The position numbers and the translations under genes are program-made. The notes beneath the pieces are model-generated. The model was not told the origin of the DNA. It searched no databases and saw only the letters and a list, made by a program, of their open reading frames with translations. From Caldithrix sp964468415 (lineage in GTDB: Bacteria; Calditrichota; Calditrichia; Calditrichales; Calditrichaceae): a DNA stretch of 13,208 nucleotides. Positions 7,840-13,208 of the stretch are shown piece by piece; positions within the stretch are counted from its first letter, which is position 1; each line of letters opens with the position of its first letter. The DNA lies in the NCBI GenBank assembly GCA_964468415.1, contig CAYXUS010000220.1, positions 1-13,208 on the forward strand. The letters are read 5' to 3'.

Positions 7840-9777
7840 ATGCGTTTATTTAATGTAATCTTTGCCGTTTTTTTAGCGGCGGCTACGGTTTTTTCACAGG
7901 TAAATTACAATGTTATTGACGATTTTAATCGTGCTGATAATGATGCGCTTGGCAATGGTTGGACCGAGCATGAAGTGACTGCCGATCAGCTTTCAATTTC
8001 AAGTAATACGCTTTTTTGCAAAACAGGAGGAGAAAGCGGACTGGAGCCTACCAACGCAAGCAGAGATTTAACGGCTGCAGAACCTACGTTTGATTTGGGG
8101 AGCAATGCGCTTACCGGCTGGTCATTCCATATGGATTTGAACAGAAACCCCAGTGGTTGGGGAACTTCAAATTATAGCTTAGGCTGGGTGCTTGTGGCCA
8201 ATGAAGATGATTTTTCATCGTCCACGGTTGACGGATATGCCGTTTTATGGAGTGGTGCGGGTGATGAATTAAAATTAGTCGAATTTACTGATGGGATTTC
8301 CGGTACGGATCCGGGAACGACTGTAATTAGTACGGGAGTCGATTGGGATGATATTAGCTCAGATGGCATTAACATTCGGGTAGAAGTAACAAGTGACGGT
8401 CATTGGACTATGTATTATGAAGAGGGAACTCCTATTGACACTCCCTCGGATATTGATGCTGCCGTTGCTGCCTCCGCAAGCAATGTGACCGATTTGTTCG
8501 ATGATTCTAACATGATTTATAGCGGCCCAATTTGGGCGCACAGCACCAGCACAAGCTCTACATCAACCGGATCGTTTGACAATTTTGATTTTGGTCTGGG
8601 GACGCCACCCCAAAATACAACCGTGCAATTTGCGGCGGCTGCAGATACGGCCAACGAAGGCGATGGCACTTACGAGTTAGTCGTGACCATTACCAATCCC
8701 GATCCCAGTAACGCCACCACGGCGGATGTGGTTTTAACCAGTGGAGACCCTGCTGATATTGGCAATTACACGACCCAAACCGTTACTTTCCCTGCCGGTA
8801 GTTCGGATAATCAAACGGTTACCATTACCATTACCGATGATAGTGAAGTGGAAGGCGATGAAGCCTTTGTCTTCGAATTGCAAAATGTTTCGGGCGGTAA
8901 CAATGCGGCGGTCGGAACGCCTTCACAATTTACGCTGACTATCGAAGACAACGACCATGCGGCCGTCCCCGATATTGTAATTAACGAGATTATGCAGAAT
9001 CCGGCCGTTGTGGCCGATGATAAAGGGGAATGGTTCGAATTATACAACAACGACACACAAACTGTGGATATTAATGGCTGGATTATCAAAGACGAGGATT
9101 CTGACTACCATGTAATTAATAATGATGGTCCGTTGACCATTGATCCGGGGGATTATTTAGTGCTGGGAATCAACGACACGATGAGCGTGAACGGCGGAGC
9201 CCCTGTGGATTACATGTACGATCGTTTTCAGCTCGGCAACAGCAGTGATGAAATAATCCTTGTCTACAGCGACGGTATTACCGAAGTGGATCGTGTGGAG
9301 TATGATAATGGCGCAACCTTTCCCGATCCGAGTGGCAAGTCGATGGAATTGAAAAACCCGAATTTCGACAATAATGATGGTGCCAATTGGGATGTGTCGT
9401 CCACTCCTTACGGTGATGGCGATTTAGGTACGCCCGGAGCCAAGAACTCTGACTTTGTTTCCGCCATCGATCATGCGCAGGATCGGGGAGCGCTCATCGA
9501 TCGCTTTCAGATAAAACCCAACTATCCCAATCCGTTCAATCCCGGTACGACCTTTCAAATTGCCGTTCCGCAAAATTCCCGCGTAACGGTTGGTATTTAT
9601 GATGTTACCGGCCGGCTGGTAAACACGCTGTTTGCCGGTGAGTTGCACAAAGGCGTTTACACCTATCATTGGAACGGTAAAAACAGTCAGGGACAAACGG
9701 TGCCATCCGGAATCTACTTCGCCTCTTTGCGTAGCGGCCAAACGACAAAATCGATTAAAATGATGCTCATCAAATAG
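7840..9777 (+). CDS. Secreted multidomain protein with T9SS type A sorting domain
   Basis: This 645-residue exported protein probably reaches the cell surface or medium through type IX secretion. Domains in order: signal peptide 1-20 (cleavage near VFSQ); a concanavalin/LamG-like jelly-roll region about 25-252 starting DDFNRADNDALGNGW and ending FDNFDFG; a Calx-beta domain about 260-372 (TANEGDGTYEL, TVTITITDDSEVEGDEAF, LTIEDND) whose acidic ends usually bind calcium; a lamin-tail domain about 377-537 (DIVINEIMQNP, GEWFELYNND, INGWIIKD, GTPGAKNS); and a C-terminal sorting domain 555-645 with NYPNPFNPGTTF, IYDVTGRLV, W-NG and VPSGIYFA. No catalytic motif is obvious, so an adhesive or surface-binding role is likeliest, as often inferred for lamin-tail and Calx-beta proteins. 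The first third uses more AT-rich codons than the rest, which may reflect domain shuffling. It has its own ribosome binding site and terminator, so it is monocistronic. Confidence 0.92.
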   Translation: MRLFNVIFAVFLAAATVFSQVNYNVIDDFNRADNDALGNGWTEHEVTADQLSISSNTLFCKTGGESGLEPTNASRDLTAAEPTFDLGSNALTGWSFHMDLNRNPSGWGTSNYSLGWVLVANEDDFSSSTVDGYAVLWSGAGDELKLVEFTDGISGTDPGTTVISTGVDWDDISSDGINIRVEVTSDGHWTMYYEEGTPIDTPSDIDAAVAASASNVTDLFDDSNMIYSGPIWAHSTSTSSTSTGSFDNFDFGLGTPPQNTTVQFAAAADTANEGDGTYELVVTITNPDPSNATTADVVLTSGDPADIGNYTTQTVTFPAGSSDNQTVTITITDDSEVEGDEAFVFELQNVSGGNNAAVGTPSQFTLTIEDNDHAAVPDIVINEIMQNPAVVADDKGEWFELYNNDTQTVDINGWIIKDEDSDYHVINNDGPLTIDPGDYLVLGINDTMSVNGGAPVDYMYDRFQLGNSSDEIILVYSDGITEVDRVEYDNGATFPDPSGKSMELKNPNFDNNDGANWDVSSTPYGDGDLGTPGAKNSDFVSAIDHAQDRGALIDRFQIKPNYPNPFNPGTTFQIAVPQNSRVTVGIYDVTGRLVNTLFAGELHKGVYTYHWNGKNSQGQTVPSGIYFASLRSGQTTKSIKMMLIK

Positions 9778-9790
9778 AGTATCGCTCTAA

Positions 9791-9826
9791 AACAAAAAGG
9801 CCCCTTTTACGGGGCCTTTTTTGTTT
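9791..9826. terminator. Strong bidirectional intrinsic terminator
   Basis: An A-rich arm ending GGCCCC (9791-9804) pairs with GGGGCC and a T-tract (9811-9825) around a TTTTAC loop. Flanking A's and T's make it work on both strands. It ends transcription of the secreted protein gene and could also stop leftward transcripts from the small minus-strand gene ending at 10003. Confidence 0.92.
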
Positions 9827-10002
9827 TGTAAAATGGAGGGTGATTAGTGCCCGAAATTCTTAACGCAAAAAATCTCCTGCAAGCCGATTGAGGGGATTTT
9901 GGTTGTAAAAGCTTTTGCGACATAACAGATTGATTTTACGTACCAGAGTTTGATTCCCGACCGGCACGCGGAAAAATAAATCCCGCCCTTTGTTGGGAGC
10001 TT

Positions 10003-10245
10003 TTACTTTAAAAGTACAGACCACACATCATGCATGCGGTTGTGCCGCAGGATGAATTCCTCGCCGTTTTTTACGCGGACCTTAAAATAATCGTAGGTAG
10101 GACGCCCGGCGATGGGGCTGGCCTCGTACCAGCGGTCAATAATCTCTTCTACGGAATAGCGCATGCCCATGTATTCGAAACTGAGCGGACGTTCGGCCGG
10201 TTTGTACCCATCGTAAGTGGTTACGTGCGTCACCTCGAAAATCAT
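10003..10245 (-). CDS. Small conserved-looking protein of unknown function
   Basis: This is a predicted cytoplasmic protein of 80 residues with no signal peptide or membrane helix. Its pattern (GYKPAERPLSFEYMGM, VEEIIDRWYEA, YDYFKVRVKNGEEFILRH, ending WSVLLK) alternates short beta strands around one helix. It recalls small bacterial proteins of unknown function with a RPxSF...VxEIxDRW...FKVRxxxGxxYxLR pattern; this resemblance is from memory and is not checked. I chose the ATG at 10245 over the in-frame ATG at 10260 because AAAGGTGA sits just upstream of the former, while no ribosome binding site is well placed for the latter. It is divergent to mdh and converges on the secreted protein gene, so it is probably transcribed alone. 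An opposite-strand open frame covers the same bases but belongs to an upstream extension of mdh that I reject. Confidence 0.75.
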   Translation of the reverse strand: MIFEVTHVTTYDGYKPAERPLSFEYMGMRYSVEEIIDRWYEASPIAGRPTYDYFKVRVKNGEEFILRHNRMHDVWSVLLK

Positions 10246-10458
10246 GGCTTCACCTTTCATGCTTTTAAATTAGGCCTTTCCGCTGCCCAAAGCAAACGGG
10301 AAAATGATAATTCGCCCTCGGAACTGTTCCCGAAAATCTTTCTTGATCTTTTTTGCTTTGCATTGTTCAGGTATTTAAATTCCAATACGCTCGAATGGAA
10401 CACACACTCCGCAAGGGAGTTTGAATATTTTTTAAAGGTAAAGAAAGGAGATCGTATC
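10246..10458. promoter_or_regulatory. Divergent intergenic region upstream of mdh
   Basis: This region must hold promoters for the small minus-strand gene and for mdh. It is AT-rich at 10350-10382 and 10421-10436, but no -35/-10 pair is convincing. A small hairpin, ACTCC (10406-10410) pairing with GGAGT (10416-10420), lies in the likely mdh leader. The mdh ribosome binding site AAAGGAG is at 10444-10450, 8 bases before the ATG. Confidence 0.45.
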
Positions 10459-11418
10459 ATGTTAAACAAAATCGCTGTTATCGGTGGGGGAAACATCGGA
10501 GGTGTTTTAGTCGCCGAAATCGTGAAACGCCGCCTGGCGCGGGAAGTGGCCCTGGTGGACGTCAAAGAACCGGACCTGGCCAAAGGTAAATGTTTGGACA
10601 TTGCCGAAGGAACACCCATTATTCAATCCGACGTAAAAACAAGCGGTTCCAAAACTTACGAAGTTATTAAGGATGCCGAACTGGTGATCAATACTGCCGG
10701 TGTGCCGCGTACCGTCCGTCCGGATGGCACCATTCCCACGCGTGAAGAATTGTTAACGACCAATTTGAAGATCACCGATTTTGTGAGCGAAGGAATTAAA
10801 ACCTATTGTCCGGATGCCATGATTATTTCCATTGCCAATCCTCTGGATGCCATTGTTTACCGTTTGAATATGAATTTGCAACCGCCGCGCAACAAGCTGG
10901 TAGGTATGGCCGGTGTGCTGGATTCCGCACGCTATCGCTATTTTGTGGCCGAAGAAGCCGGTGTGAGTGTTGAAAACGTAGAAGCGCTGGTTATGGGCGG
11001 CCACGGCGATTCTATGGTACCCATTCGTTCGGCCTGCCGCATTGCCGGAATGCCGGTCGAAAAATTCATTTCCGAAGAACGCCTGGAAGCCATCGAAAAT
11101 CGTACGCGCAAAGCGGGCGGCGAAGTGGTGAGCTTGCTGGGAACGGGTTCGGCTTTTGTTTCTCCGGCCTGGAGCGCTCTGGAAATGGCCGAAGCGGTCA
11201 TTTTTGACAAAAAGAAGATCATCGCTGCCAGCGCCTTGTTGCAGGGCGAATACGGTGTTGAAGGCGTGTTTATCGGTGTACCGGTCATTATGGGTAAAGG
11301 CGGTGTGGAAAAAATCATCGAAATCGATTTGACCGATCGGGAACGCGAGCTCTTCATGAAATCGGTAGAAGCCGTTCGCAAAACCACTAAAGAAGTCGAT
11401 GAAATTTTAAGCAAATAA
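10459..11418 (+). CDS. mdh: Malate dehydrogenase, LDH-like NAD-dependent type
   Basis: This 319-residue cytoplasmic enzyme interconverts malate and oxaloacetate with NAD(H) in the TCA cycle. Visible features: Rossmann motif VIGGGNIGG (7-15), Asp34 at the end of strand 2 (LVDV), which favours NAD over NADP, NPLDA (127-131), catalytic Asp155 and Arg158 in LDSARYR, and catalytic His182 in GGHGDSMVP, with the 27-residue Asp-His spacing of the LDH/MDH family. Arg84 in the substrate loop supports malate rather than lactate. The loop itself is odd: family members usually have about six residues from the PR arginine to the following TR/SR arginine, but here there are eleven (R84 to R95, RTVRPDGTIPTR). 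I chose ATG 10459 because AAAGGAG lies 8 bases upstream and the Rossmann motif starts there; the same frame stays open back to 10030, but that stretch is not MDH-like. A terminator follows, so it is monocistronic. Confidence 0.93.
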   Translation: MLNKIAVIGGGNIGGVLVAEIVKRRLAREVALVDVKEPDLAKGKCLDIAEGTPIIQSDVKTSGSKTYEVIKDAELVINTAGVPRTVRPDGTIPTREELLTTNLKITDFVSEGIKTYCPDAMIISIANPLDAIVYRLNMNLQPPRNKLVGMAGVLDSARYRYFVAEEAGVSVENVEALVMGGHGDSMVPIRSACRIAGMPVEKFISEERLEAIENRTRKAGGEVVSLLGTGSAFVSPAWSALEMAEAVIFDKKKIIAASALLQGEYGVEGVFIGVPVIMGKGGVEKIIEIDLTDRERELFMKSVEAVRKTTKEVDEILSK

Positions 11419-11432
11419 TTCGTTTGATTTTT

Positions 11433-11461
11433 AAGGACGCTCCGCCGGGGCGTCCTTTTTT
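11433..11461 (+). terminator. Intrinsic terminator of mdh
   Basis: AAGGACGC (11433-11440) pairs with GCGTCCTT (11450-11457), with further T's to 11461. It lies 15 bases after the mdh stop and 33 bases before the next start codon, so the two genes are mostly transcribed separately. Confidence 0.88.
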
Positions 11462-11493
11462 GATTGGGCATGCTAAAAATCAGGAGGCAAGCC

Positions 11494-12171
11494 ATGGGAA
11501 AATTAACGTATTTAAGTCATTCTGCCTGGCTCATCGAAAGCGGAGCACACACCATTGCCATCGATCCGTTTCTGGAAGGTAACCCGATGGCGCCGCTTAA
11601 ACCGGCCGATGTGAAAGCCGATTTCATCGTCGTTACGCATGCGCATGGCGACCATTTGGGCGATTCTGTCCCCATTGCCAAAGCATCGAACGGAACGATC
11701 ATTTCCAACTTCGAAATTGTAAATTACGTGACCGCGCAGGGGGCAAACGGCCATCCCATGCACATTGGCGGTGCGCATGAATTCCCTTTCGGCAAGGTGA
11801 AACTGACGCCGGCCTGGCACGGTTCTTCTTTCCCGGACGGGAGTTATGGAGGCACTCCGGCGGGTGTGGTGCTTACGGTAGAAGGAAAGAACATTTACCA
11901 CACCGGTGATACCGGGCTGTTCCTCGACATGCAACTCATCGGTGAGATGACGCCTATTGATATTTTTTTGGTGAATATCGGCGATAATTTTACGATGGGT
12001 ATTGACGATGCGGTTAAAGCCGTGGAATTGGTTAAACCCAAGCTGACCATTCCCATGCACTACAAAACCTTTGATGTGATTGATGTGGATCCGCAGGAAT
12101 TTGTGGACAAGGTAAAGGCCAAAGGATTTGATGTGAAACTGCTGGGCATCGGAGAAAGCATTGAATTTTAA
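11494..12171 (+). CDS. UPF0173-type metal-dependent hydrolase (MBL fold)
   Basis: This 225-residue cytoplasmic protein has the metallo-beta-lactamase fold, of the UPF0173/YtkL type. Metal-binding motifs are visible: THAHGDH (48-54), then His109 in PAWHG, HTGD (136-139, with the bridging Asp139) and His189 in IPMHY, enough for a dinuclear metal site. The length matches the family, which runs close to 226 residues. The physiological substrate of the family is not firmly known, so I give no gene symbol. The start at 11494 is supported by AGGAGG six bases upstream; the in-frame TTG at 11464 and ATG at 11470 have no such site and would lengthen the protein beyond the family norm. It sits between the mdh terminator and its own terminator, so it is transcribed alone or by read-through from mdh. 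Confidence 0.93.
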   Translation: MGKLTYLSHSAWLIESGAHTIAIDPFLEGNPMAPLKPADVKADFIVVTHAHGDHLGDSVPIAKASNGTIISNFEIVNYVTAQGANGHPMHIGGAHEFPFGKVKLTPAWHGSSFPDGSYGGTPAGVVLTVEGKNIYHTGDTGLFLDMQLIGEMTPIDIFLVNIGDNFTMGIDDAVKAVELVKPKLTIPMHYKTFDVIDVDPQEFVDKVKAKGFDVKLLGIGESIEF

Positions 12172-12193
12172 GGCGTAAATTTTTATTTTGCCG

Positions 12194-12228
12194 ATCCGGG
12201 CGTCGCTTTTTGACGGCCCGGATTTTTT
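12194..12228 (+). terminator. Intrinsic terminator of the UPF0173 hydrolase gene
   Basis: ATCCGGGCGTC (12194-12204) pairs with GAC, a bulged G, and GCCCGGAT (12212-12223), around a short T-rich loop. Six T's end the structure. It lies 22 bases after the hydrolase stop and ahead of the next gene. Confidence 0.88.
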
Positions 12229-12254
12229 ATTTACGGTCGGTCAAAGGGAAAAGC

Positions 12255-12944
12255 ATGACAGAAGAGCAGTTGCAGCAATTGTGCCGGGAAGTCCATCAGG
12301 CGCTTTTTGAGAAAAAAATACCGAAAATCAAAGTCGAATTTTCACCTTCCCGTTCGTTACGTCATACCATTTTTACCAAATGGGGAACCGTGCATGTTAA
12401 AATTTCTGAACTGCTGCGGGAAGCCCCGCCTTCCGTTTTAAAAGCATTGTGCGCTATTTTGTTTTTAAAGCTTTACCGGTTTAAAGTGGATCGCAAGTTG
12501 TACAAAGTTTACGCGGAATATTTAGAGGCCCATCCGGAGTTTAAAAACAGCATTCGCCGCCGGGCACCCAGTGCCAAGTACACGGCAGTTGGCCAATATT
12601 TTGATCTAAACGAAATTTTTGATTCCGTGAATCAGGCGTATTTCAAAGGAGAACTGTCCCGACCTGTTTTGGGTTGGAGCTTGCGTAAGGCTTACCGACG
12701 TCTTGGCTTTTACAATCAAGAAAAAAATTTATTGGTTATCAGCCGCATTTTCGATTCCAAAAAGGTTCCGCGCAAGGTGGTGGAATATTTAATGTACCAC
12801 GAAATGCTCCATATTGCCATTCCCACCGTTCACAATAACGGCAGAAGAACCATTCATGGGCGTTCGTTCCGTGAAAAAGAACGTCAGTTTCCGCAATATG
12901 ATTTTATTCAGAAGTGGCTGACCAAGAATTTGCGGAAGTTGTAA
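12255..12944 (+). CDS. SprT-like zinc metallopeptidase
   Basis: This 229-residue predicted cytoplasmic protein has a C-terminal SprT-like zincin domain (about 116-220). The zinc-binding HEMLH is at 182-186 in YLMYHEMLHIAIP, and the third ligand is probably His201 in IHGRSFREKERQFP, as in SprT/Spartan-type proteins. The segment FDSVNQAYFKGELSRPVLGWS (122-142) matches the start of that domain (an N-x-x-YF-x-G-x-L-x-x-P pattern). The N-terminal 110 residues are an extra helical/beta region not found in short SprT proteins. Eukaryotic Spartan degrades DNA-protein crosslinks; whether this bacterial protein does so is unknown. The ATG at 12255 has AAAGGGA a few bases upstream, and the earlier in-frame TTG at 12210 lies inside the preceding terminator, so I reject it. 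The palindrome-rich region begins 12 bases after the stop. Confidence 0.88.
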   Translation: MTEEQLQQLCREVHQALFEKKIPKIKVEFSPSRSLRHTIFTKWGTVHVKISELLREAPPSVLKALCAILFLKLYRFKVDRKLYKVYAEYLEAHPEFKNSIRRRAPSAKYTAVGQYFDLNEIFDSVNQAYFKGELSRPVLGWSLRKAYRRLGFYNQEKNLLVISRIFDSKKVPRKVVEYLMYHEMLHIAIPTVHNNGRRTIHGRSFREKERQFPQYDFIQKWLTKNLRKL

Positions 12945-12955
12945 GAGGGTGTTCA

Positions 12956-13140
12956 GCCGTCCCTACGGCACGAGGGTAAAGTGGGGGCGATACCCGCCAA
13001 CGAATTGGCGGGTTAATCACGGTGCATCCCTGCGGGATGCTTTCCACAACGGAGTAGACCTTCGGGAATGGGAGCCACTTCCTGGCAGCACGAATTAAAA
13101 CCATTCATCCCGAAGGGATGCCTACCACTTCGTGGTGGCA
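12956..13140. repeat. Cluster of short palindromes (REP-like region)
   Basis: Five small hairpins are packed into 185 bases: GCCGT/ACGGC (12956-12969), ACCCGCCAA/TTGGCGGGT with a CGAA loop (12992-13013), GCATCCC/GGGATGC (13024-13040), CATCCC/GGGATG with a GAA loop (13106-13120), and TGCC-T-ACCAC/GTGGT-GGCA with a TTC loop (13119-13140). Two of them share the CATCCC...GGGATG core. No open frame of quality crosses the region. This looks like a non-coding mosaic of dispersed palindromic repeats, of the kind mobilised by REP-associated (RAYT/IS200-like) transposases in some bacteria; no such transposase is in the window. The first hairpin could also help end the SprT-like transcript. Confidence 0.65.
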
Positions 13141-13148
13141 CAGTGGCA

Positions 13149-13178
13149 ATGAAAAATGAAAAATGAAAAAATGAAAAA
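13149..13178. repeat. Short AATGAAA tandem repeat
   Basis: AATGAAA occurs at 13149 and 13156, then slightly longer copies follow (AATGAAAA from 13163, ATGAAAAA from 13171), giving a period of 7 to 8 bases. It directly follows the palindrome cluster. It is probably a simple-sequence tract; slippage variants between strains would be expected. The remaining 30 bases to the window end hold nothing I can name. Confidence 0.7.
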
Positions 13179-13208
13179 GGCCGCCGGTTGCCGAGTAGTC
13201 CCGGTCTG

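Noticed and set aside
10406..10420. Hairpin ACTCC/GGAGT in the mdh leader as a riboswitch or attenuator
   Set aside because: The stem is only five pairs, and no conserved riboswitch core or alternative terminator is visible.
10030..10458. Upstream 143-codon extension of the malate dehydrogenase reading frame
   Set aside because: The strong AAAGGAG site and the Rossmann motif start at 10459. The extension is antisense to the small minus-strand gene and has no MDH-like content.
12956..13140. CRISPR array at the right end
   Set aside because: The hairpins differ from one another, have irregular spacing and no identical direct repeats with unique spacers.

Overview
The window carries ten protein-coding genes that I consider real, plus terminators and repeat-rich ends. 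Moderate GC, strong AGGAGG-type ribosome binding sites, a secreted protein ending in a type IX secretion (T9SS) type A sorting domain with the NYPNPFNP signature, and a prokaryotic ATP sulfurylase/APS kinase pair suggest a Gram-negative bacterium of the FCB assemblage (Calditrichota, Ignavibacteria or a relative; a Caldithrix-like organism would fit). This assignment is inferred from gene content only.

Layout. The left part (98-4723) is on the minus strand. It holds a 28-base perfect palindrome overlapping the end of a secreted LPP20-like protein gene, then a PhoR-type sensor histidine kinase, preceded in transcription by a PhoB/OmpR-type response regulator. The intergenic space 4724-4975 is divergent and serves both the regulator and the sulfate-activation genes sat and cysC, which run rightwards and end in a strong terminator. 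Next on the plus strand come an unrecognised 250-residue protein (possible PD-(D/E)XK-like fold) and a large secreted protein (jelly-roll-like region, Calx-beta, lamin-tail, T9SS tail) closed by a terminator. A small minus-strand gene of unknown function then sits divergent to a malate dehydrogenase gene (mdh). To the right of mdh lie a UPF0173 metallo-beta-lactamase-fold hydrolase and a SprT-like zinc metallopeptidase; mdh and the hydrolase each have their own terminator. The window ends in about 250 bases packed with small palindromes and an AATGAAA tandem repeat.

How they work together. sat and cysC convert sulfate to APS and then PAPS. The two-component pair is a self-contained regulatory operon, and a TGTTAA/TGTTAG direct repeat with an 11-base period upstream of the regulator is a candidate autoregulatory box. 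The other genes look like independent housekeeping or surface functions. I see no phage, CRISPR, toxin-antitoxin or transposase gene. The most interesting points are the five-residue insertion in the substrate loop of the malate dehydrogenase, the candidate regulator box, and the palindrome-dense right end. I do not see a convincing new multi-gene system here.
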